Shown piece after piece: positions 36,640 through 49,440 of a stretch of 64,000 bases of DNA. Below the pieces are notes generated by a model. The model was not told where the DNA came from, ran no database searches, and was given only the letters and a program-made list of their open reading frames with translations. How positions within the stretch are numbered: position 1 is the first letter of the stretch; each line of letters opens with the position of its first letter. The DNA comes from Tetragonia tetragonoides. Lineage: Eukaryota; Streptophyta; Magnoliopsida; Caryophyllales; Aizoaceae. Location of the stretch: the NCBI GenBank assembly GCA_038025085.1, contig CM076152.1, positions 30,507,501-30,571,500 on the forward strand, in the 5' to 3' direction. Both the position numbers and the translations under genes were made by a program.

Positions 36640-38540
36640 ACAACTGAAAGTTGAAGCACAGCCAATGAAGATCAATAGGTTGATTTGGATTGAAGTGCTC
36701 GTCTTCTTGGCATGATCATTCCAGAGACTATTAATCACTTTAGACCAATTAGTCTTTGCAGTGCCCTCACAAAAATAATTTCAAAGTGCTTGTTAACAGA
36801 CGTAGGCATTTTTCCTATTATATAGTAAGTCCTTTATTTCCAAGGTGCCTGAATCCCAGGTAGATCGATTCATACACACATCCTTCTCACCCACGATATT
36901 ATGAATATGTTTCAAAAGTCTCATGCTAAGAAGGGATTGATTTCCATCAAACATGATATGAAAAAGGCCTATGACAAAATTGAGTGGGTCTAATTGTTTG
37001 AGTATTTTACAAGACATGGTTTTTGTTCTTCTTGAATTGATTGCTTGGATTAGACAATGTTTTACCACAGTTTCTTATCTAGTGTTGGTTAATGATGAGT
37101 CTTTCCGTCCTTTTGTGATTATGAGGGGATTAAGACAAGGAGACCCGCTTTCTCCTTATCTTTTTCTTCTCTTCATGGATGTGCTTGCCAGAAGAATTTC
37201 TTTGAAAAAATGGGAGGAGATAGTCTGAAATTTGGATAGAAATTGTGCATAATCCCCTGATATTCCAGATCTTTTCTTTGCACATGACAATATCCTCTTT
37301 TGCAAGGCATCTATGGACTCCTACTCTTTGCTAAAATCTAGTTTGCAAGTTTGTTTTTCCCATTCCAGTCAACTTCTTTATTTTCACAAATCACTGATTG
37401 TCTATTCCAAGTTTGTACCATCCTCTGCTAGACAAATGATTAATACCATTCTCAATAAACCAATCAAGGATTCATTAAGCAAGTACCTTGGGTGCCCAAT
37501 TTTGGACAAATAGGCTGCTCTATCAAGGTTTGTTGGGATTGTTGATAAGGCATGCAATAGAATGAATGCTTGGGATACTAGTACTCTCTGCAAAGCCGAA
37601 AGGGTTGTGCTTATCCAAACCAATTTAGATCTATCCCGTCACATACTATGCAATGCTTTGATTTTTGTCTAACTCTACATGTTTAGAGCTTGATAAAATT
37701 AAGAGATGCTTACTTTGAAGATCGTTTGATAATAACAGGTAATTTTCACTTATTAGATGGAATAACAGTTGTCAACTTAAAGTGGTAGAGAGTTTATAGA
37801 AAACACGATTCGATTAGTTCTTCCTTTTTATACAAATTGGCCTAAAACTTTTGTCGAAACCAGAGAACATTTGGGTTAAATCGTCTCAGCAAATATCTTG
37901 CACACACTCGAGTGTCCTTGAGTGCAAGACTCCTAGATCTTGTTCTTTGGCCTAAATTTTTTATTACATAGTAGAGTTATGCTTTGTAATGAAATTAGAT
38001 GGAAAGTTGGTAATGAGGAGTGCACTTCATTCTGATTTGATAATTGATGCTTTAACAGAACTTTAGAAGATGTGGTTGATATATTTGATTTTTCCAATGA
38101 TGTTCTTGATTGAAAGGCTAGTGATGTCCTCACTAAGGCCAAATTGTGGGACATTCTTAAATTAAGCTCCTTTCTCCATGTTCATTTAATTATGGTTATA
38201 GCTAGTATTCCCTTGCCAGCTCACAATATTTAGGATGATTTCTGTTGGGCTGCTCTCACTGGTAATGTAATTTTCTCAACTAATGTCGTGATACGGCTGA
38301 CTCATGGACTAGATAAAGATGATCCTTTCAAATGGCCTTTTGCCTAGGATTGGTCCCTTAATACCCCCCCAAAATAGGTGTTTTTGGAGGGCAAATTATT
38401 AACAGAGGGCCTCCCCGTCAACTCCGAAAGTCCTCTTTGTTGATTTCCTTTTAAAGACATTGATAATTTGTTTGTACAATGTCATGCTATCCGCAAAGTC
38501 TGCAGCTGGGACCATGCCTATGAGTTGAGATGACTTGAGT
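36640..38540 (+). pseudogene. LINE (L1-type) reverse-transcriptase pseudogene
   Basis: Fragments in shifting frames read HFRPISLCSALTKIISKCLL, the signature GLRQGDPLSPYLFLLFMDVL, FFAHDNILFCKAS (the FADD box, degraded), ILNKPIKDSLSKYLGCP and IPLPAHNI with a zf-RVT-like QCHAIRKVCSWDHAYE at the end. The order fits the RT, connection and zf-RVT parts of a plant LINE. Many stops are present, and no 5' ORF1 or A-tail is evident. Confidence 0.8.
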
Positions 38541-38547
38541 GTAACTA

Positions 38548-39020
38548 GGGATGACAATAGGGTGAGGCGGGGGTGGATATAGGTATATCCATACCCATAT
38601 TTACCTGGATAAGGTTAATCCTCTACCCACCCCATCCCATCATGGGTAAAATTTTCAAAAACCATCCCCACCCTACTGGGTATGAGATGGAAACCACACC
38701 CGCCCCAATTACCCAGTGCGTATCCATACCCACTTAATACCCGCCCCAAACCCACATTGTACCCGTCTTAAATCCACATGTTACCCGCAAAAAGCAATTT
38801 ACAATATATTTAACTAACAAACCCAATAACTTGCAAATTGTGTCCCTATACTACAAACATCAAAACTAAGATACATTTGAACAAATTGTATCAAAACTTT
38901 TTTATATATAAAATATTTACCTTTTTTTTAGGCAGGTGTGATGCGGATATCCAACTGGGGAACAATAAAAATCATCCCCGCCCCATCCCCACGGCGGTTT
39001 TGCTTTTCCAAAACCATCTG
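38548..39020. other. GC-richer patch resembling a hAT-type non-autonomous element
   Basis: It starts TAGGGATGACAATAGGGTGA and carries repeated CCCACCCC and TACCCGC words, ending CATCCCCACGGCGGTTTTGC. This word composition is typical of small plant hAT derivatives. The expected inverse of the left end is not found at the right end, so it is truncated or something else. Confidence 0.3.
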
Positions 39021-39025
39021 AAGGG

Positions 39026-40447
39026 TGCACTAAGTAACTAGAGGGAGGGGTGAATAGAGTGAGACCTACTTTTCACAATAACACAGACTTTTGTTACTTG
39101 ACAACAGTGATGAGAACAATGTTGGGAACGTTTTTCCTATGCAACAGAGTAATCACAATGTATAAGACTAAAAGTAAATAACATAAGCTTTTTCTTTAAC
39201 GTGGAAAACCTCTTAGGCTCAATAGGAGTAAAAATTACGACCCAGTTCTTACTTGGGATTTTGGCACACTAATTATCTTATTACTAGAGCCAAAATAGGA
39301 TACATCACAGTACCCTAAACACACAACACATTGTTACTAGTGTGCTGCAATTCCTACTACGCCACCCACTGGCTTGAAGCAAAACTCTACGCTTCTCACT
39401 AAGGTAGAGCTATTATAGACTACCAGATTGTTTGTCTTATAACAAGCTTCTATAACAAGAAAAATAAGACTACAGAAAACCCATTATGCAATGACCAATT
39501 GAAGTAAGACTTAAACTGACCAAGACAACAAACAAGGTTCATGGTTGTTCTTATGTAAGCACAGGGCTTATCTGGTTTGGACGATATGAACTCTTTGCAA
39601 AGATGACTCAGATCTCAATTATGCACGCAAAGCTTAAGGGACAACAAAGTCTATCAATCAAGAGCCTTAAATAGGTGGGCGTAGAAGCTCAGTCAATCTA
39701 GGTTAAATCTTTTCAGAAGATAAAAGATAGAATTTTCAAAAGATAGGATAGAGTTTAAGTAAAGATCAAAGACTTTTACTTAAACCAACCTAGATAATAA
39801 AACGTCCAAATTAATCTTAATAGAAATCTCGGCCAATTAGCTAAGTAAATTATCAGAATATAATCTCTATAAGATAATTAGAAATATTCCAAAAGACAAT
39901 TCACTTACCTAAACATTATACACTTGGCTACCAAGTAAAATACTTTTCCAAGATAATATCTCTTCAAAATAAAATACTTTTCTTGTTAAAATACGGTTCT
40001 GCAATATTCAATTTTCCAAAATAATTTATATTTCTCCAGAAAAATATTTGTGTGAAGATTTCAAAAGATAATACACAAATATTCATAGATAATAAAAACG
40101 ATATTATGCAAAACTCGTTCAGATACACAGGTAGAAGGAACATGGTTCAAAGCGTTGTTCCCCTCTGGTTCCTATACTCTTAGATACAAACACTAAGTCC
40201 TATACAATCTCGTTGCCTTTGTCATGACCAATTAGACTCTTACTCAATAGTCAAGCATAGTACATAAAGACTATTAAAAAATGCACTTAACTACATTACA
40301 TAATCTTCATGTCTTGTGAGTATCTTCATGAGCAATCAAACATCAAGTGTTTCAACTTCTTGTATCCTTAAGTAAACATGCCATCATTATTAGTTCAACG
40401 AGGATAAGGACAATTTGTTTGTTATCATCAAAACCAGGAAACCAACA
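39026..40447 (-). repeat. 3' LTR and polypurine tract of the SIRE-type element
   Basis: On the minus strand the LTR begins TGTTGGTTTCCTGGTTTTGA, right after AAAAAGGGAGAATT (complement of 40448-40461), the usual SIRE polypurine tract. The left edge, TGCACTAAGTAACTAGAGGG, is inferred from the TG end. The partner LTR is not visible. Confidence 0.65.
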
Positions 40448-41169
40448 AATTCTCCCTTTTTGATGATGATAAACTCGTGTGCTTATCTGAGCTAGATATC
40501 AATTGTTCAAATCAAAAACTAACTCAAGCGCTTACCTTAACTTACCATTGCTGTGAACCAACCAGAAGAACCAGGGTAAGTAGGAATGATTCACAACTTC
40601 ATTATCAAGAACATCAGCTTAACATTATCATCCATCACATTGAGACTTTTTGCAAAGAGAAACTTGGCAACCAGAGTTGCAACTTCAAGACCTATAGAGA
40701 ATCAGAGTAGGTAGAAATGATCAACAATTTCAAACCAGAAACCATTAGAGCAGAAAAAAAATTTTGTTTGCTACCGTCCATAGTGAATAGCTTAATAAGG
40801 TACGAGAATGAAAATAGACTAAATCTAAACATGATAATATTAAACTTAACTATAAGCACACCACTCTTCCCCCTTTTGGCATCATCAAAAAGTGTCATCG
40901 ATATTAGTTAAACATGCAATATGAAATAAGTTAAGCTAGATTTGCAAGTATGTCACATCCATCACCTCCAGGATTTAAATGTATGCAAACAAATATAAGA
41001 AATAGTAGCTCAAATTTAACCACGTATTGATATAGGTCATTCAGAAAATAGTCAAATTATACAGACCAAGAGACCAAAATATATTACACCACCAGAAGAT
41101 ATTGTTAAAGTCGAATCAACATCTAAAGAGAAAAGAAGCAAAAGCGGAAATGGGAAGGAACAGGCTTAG

Positions 41170-42440
41170 AGAACAGGGTCTGATGGGTTAGAGTTGTCAA
41201 CATGGGTATCTTCAGTCTAAACTTCACACCCATCTCTCAGCATCTTGACGAGCTCATCATGACTTCTCTTATGAGCCTCATCAAATTTCTTCAGTGTAGC
41301 AGTCAGATCAGCAACTTTGTTGACCAAGGATTCCTGCCCGATCGATTGTCACAACATTTACCCTTGACTCAAAAAGGTGGAATTTTGCAAACAAGATAAC
41401 CCTACTTACACTTGCCCCGTCCATAGAAACAAACTTTGGGCCTTGTTCCCCCTTAGATTTAGCCTCCTTCTCCTCTCCGTCTCCTTCCTGATCATTATCA
41501 AAAGTGAATCCAATCTATTTCAAGTTCAACTTGCTACCTCATTCGCAGATGTTGGTGTTGTCCCAGCAGAGAGAAGAACACCAAAGTGCTTGAAGACCAG
41601 AGTAAGCGCATATCCATAAGGCAAGGGATGAGTGATTTTCTTCTTGCTAAGGACATACTCTATGTGGTGAATCATTACAGCAGTAACCTTTTCTCTCCTC
41701 TCGATGAGGTACATAAGGCTCATGTCGTAAGCAGAACAGTACTGCCTAGCCTCCTCTCTGGGCGGTATTGTTTTGAAGACAAGTGCAAAGGAAAACTTGT
41801 GCATGGGAACAAGGTCTGCTGGCTTGACCCTCTTTGCTTCATCCAACTCCATATCCCTGGAGTACTTCCTACAGATAGCTATGGGATCAATCTTATCATA
41901 GTCAGGTCAAGCACCTCCTCTGACCCAATCATCAAACCCCTCACAAGGAACCCCCAAAATATTCCCCAGATCAGAAGCATTAAACTGAAAATTGATCCCA
42001 GACACATCACTTTTCACCACCCGGTTCTTCACAGTACAGTTTAAATAAAAATGTTTAAATTCATCATAGTGAAAGGTGGTTCTAATAGTTAAATAAGTTC
42101 CAGAACCCTAAGATAACATATTAGTAACAAAATCCTCTACCCCATTATCCCTCATCCAATCAAGACACCAAACTTTACCTGGAATGCTCTTCCTGGACAT
42201 AATTTGAGTAGTCCTGGCATCAATTTTGTTTTGGCTCTTCTTCTTGCCTGAAGTGGCAACAAGTGTGGATGGTTGGCCATGGAGACTAGTGTCTTCTTTC
42301 TCTTGGTAGGACGGGTAGAGGTCTCAACAACCTCAGGTTTAGGTATCACAGTGTGAGTCTCCATGACACGTTCTGACACTATCTTTCTCTTTTTGGAGGT
42401 AGGGGTTTCAAAGACAGGGTCTGGGACATGTTCCTTTGTA
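41170..42440 (-). pseudogene. Env-like 3' ORF of the SIRE-type element (Transposase_32-like domain)
   Basis: The region starts with a basic segment (TSKKRKIVSERVMETHTVIP, RPTKRKKTLVSM). The middle (41852-41526) reads KFSFALVFKTIPPREEARQY and LIERREKVTAVMIHHIEYVL, then LPYGYALTLVFKHFGVLL. This resembles the 'putative plant transposon protein' domain found in env-like ORFs of SIRE elements. The C-terminal part is helical (NKVADLTATLKKFDEAHKRS) and ends near 41170. Frames shift between these parts and stops occur, so it is dead. No envelope function is implied. Confidence 0.6.
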
Positions 42441-42449
42441 GGTTTTTGG

Positions 42450-42610
42450 AAGAGAGAGAGAGAGAACGAGAATTTAAGGTTTTGAATTTGTGAATAATGG
42501 AAAGAAATCTTTGAGAGAGAGAGAGAGAGAGAGACTTAACGGGAAGTATTTGGGAGCTGATTTGAGATTATGGTGGTGATCAACAACGGTCTCAATCCTA
42601 TTTATAAGAA
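42450..42610 (-). promoter_or_regulatory. TATA-like box and CT-rich leader before the env-like ORF
   Basis: On the minus strand CTTATAAATAGG (about 42596-42608) is followed by a CT-rich leader (complement of the GA repeats at 42455-42535) and then the env-like reading frame. The layout looks like a separate internal promoter. Activity is not shown. Confidence 0.4.
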
Positions 42611-42969
42611 AAGATCTCATCCGCCTCAATAATTGGAGAAACAGACTGAATTAATTACGCCTAATTTGCCCGTTGGGAACAGTAACGCGTGAGGCAGAGT
42701 GACTAAGGGAACAAGATTTAGTCATTGTTCTCAAGGTCTATACAACAACAAATTTAAGGACAATAAGGGATATATCAATAGACCAAAGTGAGTCCTTTAG
42801 TTAGAGTCATATGGTTATGCCTATTGCGGCACACTAGCTGGAGTAGACATACATTGCTTATAGGCCACACACGTCACTCATAAACACATAACACATGTAG
42901 ACAAAATTCTAGTCAATCGTCGAGGGAATAGGTTGCACATACAACTAAGTAATCTTGATCATGCCTATA

Positions 42970-45024
42970 TCTAACCTAAGTTTCTTATACATTTCTCTGC
43001 TCAGTGGTTTAGTGAATAAATGTGCCAATTGATCCTCCGTGTTTCAAAAATTCAACTTAATGAACCCTTTCTCTGCATTGTCGCTCAGAAAGTGATGTCT
43101 AATGTCAATGTGCTTTGTTCTTGAATGTTGCAATGGATTTTTAGAGATGTTTATGGCACTTGTGTTGTCACACAAGATAGGCATACAACCTGCATCAATT
43201 CCAAAGTCTTTTAATTGTTGTCTTATCCACAACAATTGTGCACAATATGAAGTTGCTGCCACATACTCATCTTCAGCAGTAGACATGGCCACAAAATTTT
43301 GCTTTTTGGAGGCCCAAGAGATCAAGCAAGGCCCTAGGAAGGTAGTCATGCCCGATGTGTTCTTTCTGTCTGCGAGGTATCCTACATAATCAGCCTCAAC
43401 ATAGCCAATTAAATCAATACCAACACCTCTAGGATACCAAAGACATAGGTCTTCAGTTCCCTTGAGGTACCTTAGGATACGTTTGACATGTGTAATATGT
43501 GACCCTTTTGGGTTTGCTTGAAACCTTGCACACAAGCTAACACTATACATTATATCAGGTGTACTAGTTGTGAGGTACAATAAGGAGCCAATCATACCTC
43601 TATACACTGTTTGATCAACACTCTTACCTGCTTCATCCACGTCAAGCTTGATATTGGTGGCAACAGGTGTGTCGTAGACCTTGGTATCTTTTATGTTGTA
43701 TTTTTTTATCAATTCTCTAGCATAATTTTGTTGATGAATCATTGTCCCTTCAGAAGTTTGTTTGACTTGCAAGCCTAAGAAAAAGTTAAGCTCACCCATC
43801 ATATTCATTTCGAATTCACTCATCATTAACTCTGAGAATTCCCTGCACAAAGATTGATTAGTTGCACCAAATATTATAACATCAACATAAATCTGTACAA
43901 CTAACAAGCTTTCCCCCTTAGACCATAGGAATAGGGTCGTATCAACTTGTCCCCTTTGATAACCATTGTCCATTAGAAACTTTGACATACGTTCATACCA
44001 AGATCTGGGAGCTTGTTTCAAGCCATACAATGCTTTGTCAAGTTTATAGACATGGTCAGGAGACTTATTGGTTTCAAAGGCAGGGGGTTGCTTCACATAG
44101 ACTTCCTCTTTTAAGTACCCATTCAGAAAGACACTTTTTGACATCCATTTGTTGCAATTTGAAGTCCATATGAACTGCAAACGCTATCAACATGCGTATT
44201 GCCTCGATTCTAGAAACAGGGGCGAAAGTCTCATCATAGTCAATCCCCTCTTGCTCGTTGTACCCTTGAACAACCAATCTAGCCTTGTTTCTTACCACTG
44301 TACATGTCTTATCTAGTTTGTTCCTGAAAACCCATTTTGTTCCAATGATGGTTCTATTATCAAGCCTAGGAACAAGGTGCTTGACCTTGTTCCTTTCAAA
44401 CTGGTTGAGTTCCTCTTGCATTGCAGTTATCCAATCAGCATCTTGCAAAACTTCACTGGTATTATGTGATTCATATATAGGATAGAGTAGTAGAAAAAGA
44501 AACAAAGTTTTGTACAGAAGCACTCATTTGAATCCCTTTATTTATATCACTTATCATTTGATTCATAGGGTGAGAGCTTTGATGTTTCCAAGAGCGAGGC
44601 TTGAAGCCTGAAGCTCATGGGTCATCTCTTTGTGGAGAGAGAATAGAATCCTCATTAAGACCTTCAACATGATCGTCTTCTTCCTCTATAAGTGTTGTTT
44701 TGACATCAGGAGTGTTTGTTCCTCTGAGTCCACTAACTGGGCTCTTGGGGGAGTAGACCCTGTTTCTGCCTCCAGCACGTTACATGTCTCTTCTGAGGCT
44801 TCTCCTTCTTCCTCTTCCCTTTCTGGTGCTAAGCCAATTTGGAAGTCTTCCTTCTCATGTAACATAGACTCAAGATTCGTGTTAGATTCATCAAACACAA
44901 CATGAATACTTTCCTCAACTTTTTGAGTTCTTTTGTTATAGACTCTGTAGGCTTTGCTTTGTGGAGCATAACCTACTAAGACAGCCTCATCGCTTCTGTA
45001 AGGACCCGGAATTTCTACGGCCAC
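42970..45024 (-). pseudogene. RT and RNase H of the SIRE-type element
   Basis: From 45024 the frame reads VLVGYAPQSKAYRVYNKRTQ, then (44523-44074) TKWVFRNKLDKTCTVVRNKA and YDETFAPVSRIEAIRMLIAF. A frameshift near 44150 leads into 44180-43044: EEVYVKQPPAF, YGLKQAPRSWYERMSKFLMD, VQIYVDVIIFGA, RMIGSLLYLT-like GMIGSLLYLTTSTPDIMYSV, and the RNase H part (WASKKQNFVAMSTAEDEYVA). The end, HLFTKPLSREMYKKL, follows a stop at 43044. The RT catalytic box is YVDV instead of YVDD, so even the longest open piece would lack a metal-binding Asp. Confidence 0.85.
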
Positions 45025-46599
45025 GGAGTGCGTCCTTATAGAAAATTTTTAAGTTGGGGGTTTAGATAAGTTCAAGGGACCATCGAGTAAGAAAAGCTTT
45101 TGTAAAGACTTGAATTGAATAAAAACCATGAAAGAGGTCACAAATCTGCTCTCAGCGTTTTATCGAAGGGAAAATCCGTAGAGACAACCCAATAGCGCGA
45201 TAAGTGGACTAATCATGTTTTTAGAAAGACTCCCGCTCATATAGAACATATGAGTACCCAAGAATAACAGGTTCGGAGGCGAAGGTACGAGGTGGGAAGG
45301 TGTTAGGCACCCAACTCGCCCGTTTTATACGGCCTCTACTAACTCAAATTTGCTTAATAGTTTAAAGACATAATTACCATGCAAAACCAGATTAACAACC
45401 TAGACTTAGACTATTAATTGGTTCATCACAAGCATCACAACATTTATTTTTAACCCTTATTTAGACATGCATTCGATTTGACAAGTTGGGCAGCACAACG
45501 ATTATACATACAATATTTAGGAAGAAATAAAAACGTTATTCTAGCATGATATCTACATTATGACTACTGGAAAATAAACAATTAGACAATTAATTTAATT
45601 TGAGCCCTCAGGAATTCGTACTTGAACTGTAGGCTATATTTGACAAGAATAGTAAAAATAGATCTCAAGTTTGGAAGAAAGAGGGGGAAGCTCGGTGTCA
45701 ATACTCACGAGAATAGAATAGAATTGTTTATGGAAGAAAGAGGGAGAAGCTCAGAGTCAATACTACTGAGAATAGAGGGTGTCAACTGTAGACGATGTGT
45801 TTTGAACTGATGGAGGAGGGTTGTATTTATAGGTGTGGAGAAGTAGGGTTGGACGGTTGAAAAGGATCTGAAAATAGGATTGGGCTTGAAAAATGAGTCC
45901 GACCCGAAACAAGTTCAGCGCCGCTAGCGGCCCTGGGAAATTGGTCAGCGCCGCTAGCGGCCTTGGTCAGGGTTTTATCCTAGGGCCGCTTACGGCTGTC
46001 AGTTTGCCAGCTGGATGTTTGTCGGGCCATATTTAACTCGTTTAGGCTCCAAATTGGATTATTCGAAATGTTTTGGAAAGATTATTGAGTCTAGTTTCAA
46101 ATAGCTTTGGTTTCAGATCCAAATGTATTGTGAATCTCGAGATATACCCGAAAGAGTAAGGAGAGGTCAATTTTAAAGTACGCATCAATGTTGGGCTTGT
46201 AACTCCTTGGTTGGAAAAGTGGTATGGGATCATGATATGTCATTGGAAAGCTATTTTAAGAAGGAATCCAGAAATATAAGGTTCACAATTTATTCAACCA
46301 AATGAACTCTCAAATGGGGCTGGAAACACAGTCCATAGTATTCGGCTACATTTATTTTGACCCTTAACTTCGTTTGGCCATAACTCTTAGGTGCGGAATC
46401 GTATTTGGACACGGAAGGAAGAAATGGAAAGCTCTTGAAAGGAGATTTTAAATGAAGTGGAAATGAAGGAGTGATCGAGGAAAAACCTGAGACCTTAGTT
46501 TACCTATCAATGCAAAAATAGCAGTTCAAGTTTATAAATTACTCCTTTCATCATTGGGCTTTTGTGGAGAAATCTGAAGGCTCTTTTTTGGCATTTACA
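44997..46599 (-). repeat. Solo LTR of the left-end retroelement family, inserted in the SIRE-type pol
   Basis: On the plus strand it starts TGTAAGGACCCGG and ends GGCATTTACA. Left flank GCTTC (44992-44996) and right flank ACTTC (46600-46604) form a 5-bp target duplication with one change. Removing it rejoins the host frame KFDA-RS-DEAVLVGYA exactly. Sequence matches the LTR at 6479-7729 in reverse. No internal region remains, so it formed by LTR-LTR recombination. A TATA-like TATAAATA lies on the minus strand at 45824-45831. Confidence 0.9.
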
Positions 46600-48028
46600 A
46601 CTTCTAGCATCAAACTTACCCAAGTTAGTCTTTCCGTTGTTGTGCACATAGAACTTACAACCAAAAGCCCTAAAGTGAGAAATGTTAGGCTTTATTCCTC
46701 CGAGCAATTCATAGGGTGTCTTCTTCAGAATGGGTCTCAACATGGCACGATTTATAATATAGCACGTTGTATTGGCAGCTTCTCCCCACATGTTTCTAGG
46801 AAGATCACTAGCTAGAAATAAGGTTCTAGCTATGTCTTCCAAGGTGCGATTCTTCCTCTCAACGACACCATTCCGTTTAGGGGTTCTTGGAGCTGAGAAG
46901 TTGTGATCAATGCCATACTCTGCACAGTAGTTTATAAATTTATCATTGTCAAACTCTGTGCCATGATCAAATCGTAGGAATAGAATATCCGCTCCAACCT
47001 GTTTCTGCATTTTGTTAGCAAAGACTATAAACACTTCAAAGGTAGTTCATCTTTAGTAACTAGCAACAGAGTCCATGTAAATCTTGAGTAGTCGTCAACA
47101 ATAACAAATACAAAATGTTTATCTCACAAGTTTGAACTCTCATAGGACCACAGAGATCCATATGTAGTAGTTCAAGTGGTCGTGAGGTATTTACCATGTT
47201 ATTTGCTTTGAAGGAAGACGTAGCACCATATAACTCATCACTTTTGAACTTGATTTTAGGGAGTCCAATGACAAGGTTCTATGATGCTAACTTGTTCAAG
47301 GTATTGAGGCTTACATGCCCAAAATGTCTATGTCACAGTGAGGCATCAATTTCAAGAACACTGAGACATGTTAGAGAATTGCTGGAAAGCTTATTTATAT
47401 CCACTTTATGCACAATTTTGTGCCTCTTTCCCTCTAGCACAACATTATTTGTTTTGTTACTCGCAACTACACAACTACTTGTAGTGAATAGGACATTGTC
47501 CCCTTTATCACATAGCTACGAGATACTCAACAAATTATGCTTCAAACCATTAACCAAGTAAATTTCATCTATGGACTGTGATAGTGACTTACCTACCTTA
47601 CGTATGCCAAGTAGTTCACCTGTTTGGTCGTCACCAAAAGTACACTTCTACCTTTATAGGCCGCTAGTGAAAGGAATACAGATTTTTCTCATGCCATGTG
47701 TCTTGAGCAACCACTGTCCACATACCATGGCTTGCCCTCTTACACCTTGGCCTGCAATGAAATTCACTTGTTAGTTTTAGGAACTTAAATTTACTTGGGC
47801 TCCCTTTTCTCATAATCATTCTTCACTCTGTCCTTTCTCATCCAAACCTATTTCACATGTTGTTTATTCTTAGCGACATACCTTGTTCTTTTCTGGCATT
47901 CATAGCGATAATGAGCTCCTTCACCACAATGCCAGCAAAGTCTTTTGTATTTTAATCCAACATATTTGGTGTTGGGAAATTAATCATATTTCTTAGCTTT
48001 CTTTCCTAAACCATTTTTAAACCTATTG
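46600..48028 (-). pseudogene. Gag zinc knuckle, protease and integrase of the SIRE-type element
   Basis: At the right edge the minus strand reads FKNGLGKKAKK and the CCHC knuckle CWHCGEGAHYRYEC. Next comes the aspartic protease motif PWYVDSGCSRHM near 47710, a GAG-pre-integrase stretch (RHFGHVSLNTLNKLA), and the integrase (47034-46600) with RFDHGTEFDNDKFINYCAEY and RTPKRNGVVERKNRTLEDIA. Stops and frameshifts separate these. The integrase stops where the solo LTR enters. Everything upstream of FKNGLG is cut off at 48028 by the next LTR. Confidence 0.8.
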
Positions 48029-49068
48029 TGTAACACCTCGAATTTCTGTCTAATTTAAAACCATTTAAAATCATGAGTTTTAGCGGAAACTCTAGAAATT
48101 CGAAGCATTACCATCGTATTTAATGTTCAAATTAAATACAAGGTTAGAAAGAAACAAAATGTTTATATCCCAACAACGCATACTATATAATTAAATAATA
48201 TATTTTTAAAACTAAACTTAAAACAAATAATCCAAATAAATAAGAAATAGTAAACTATTAATTCCCATTACAATAGAAGTCTTAATAAAACAAATCTCAA
48301 AGTCTAAACAAATAAGATAAATATTTGTTTAGAAGATATGCTATCTTCTTGTGTGGCCTTCTTCTAGCTCCCAACACGAGCTAACACAATCCTGTCAATC
48401 TACTCCCCCATATAGACGAATTCCATATAGGTTCATTATAGGTCCATCATTGAAGAGAAATGTGAAGGAATTTCTAACTACTAACATGATCATACATGCA
48501 TAATAGAAATTCGATTAACCCAGAAAAACATGTGATTACTGTAATTAAATATCAAATCGAAATCCTACCTCACTCCTTGGTCGCTGGTTGGATGAACAAT
48601 GATTGGGAATGGATGAACACGTCAGATGTCGTGCCTCAACTGGTATCCACACACAGGCTCGAATCCACACATCAGTATGCTAGTACAGCGATCCTGTTCA
48701 CAACCTCTGTTCTCTCCTTACTCTAATGACACACAGTTAGGGTTTTGTGAAAACTGATTATCACGTGTATTCTAACTGATTAGGAGTCACGATATATATA
48801 GGGAGGCAGGAGGGCTGATTAGGTTAAGTGTGTGATGGGCCTAATCCGAATTAGATCCTTCTAATAAAACGAGCCTGTTAAGTGTGCGACCCTGTTGGTT
48901 TACTTAATCAGGCAGTAAGTCCAAAACTCTTTTCGGGCCCACAAACCGTAATTGGTTTCTAGCAAAACATTACGATTACCCATATTAAGTAAAGATCGGT
49001 TTTCATAGTCCAACCAATAATGCAATTATTAATTCTTATTATGATTAGTTCATAGGGCAAATCTAACA
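48029..49068 (-). repeat. 3' LTR of the second Ty1-copia element
   Basis: The LTR is 1040 bp. Plus-strand ends are TGTAACACCTCG and GGCAAATCTAACA. On the minus strand the polypurine tract AAGTGGGAGAT (complement of 49069-49079) comes right before its TGTTAGATTTGCC start, the usual copia arrangement. It is ~95% identical to the copy at 58202-64000 over the visible 830 bp. Confidence 0.85.
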
Positions 49069-49440
49069 ATCTCCCACTTGCACTATAGCTAATCATACAA
49101 TGATGATCCCTTTGTCATGTGATACCTAAATTGACCATAAGGAAGGAGTAGTGTCAGCCCTCTATAGTTCAATTATGACTTTCTCGATTCCACAGTTTAA
49201 ACTGTTTAAACAAATGATTGACTTTCAATCCATTTGAGCACGGGCATGCATTTCACAGTTTAAACTCATCGAGGGGCCCACAGATATCTTACTCCCGTTA
49301 TATGAGAGTGACAAATTCCATCTTGCTCACTCACATTCCTCCGCATGACTTACAACACATCATTCAATTATCTTTATAGTCATCCGATTAAGGATTAACG
49401 TTTGACAATATCAAGATATGCTAAACATCATGTATGAAAC

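Larger units (their letters stand above)
39026..48028 (-). mobile_element. SIRE-type Ty1-copia retrotransposon with env-like region, 5' end missing
   Basis: On the minus strand the order is gag zinc knuckle, protease, integrase, RT, RNase H, env-like ORF, polypurine tract and 3' LTR. This is the Ty1-copia order with the extra 3' ORF typical of the SIRE/Maximus lineage. It is interrupted by a solo LTR (44997-46599). Its upstream part is cut at 48028 by the next retroelement, so the 5' LTR and most of gag are not seen here. All coding parts carry frameshifts or stops. Confidence 0.75.

Noticed and set aside
48496..48726. 76-codon ORF found in both LTR copies (also at 63635-63865)
   Set aside because: Its presence in both copies follows from LTR homology. 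The substitutions between them do not favour silent sites clearly, and no protein family is recognised.
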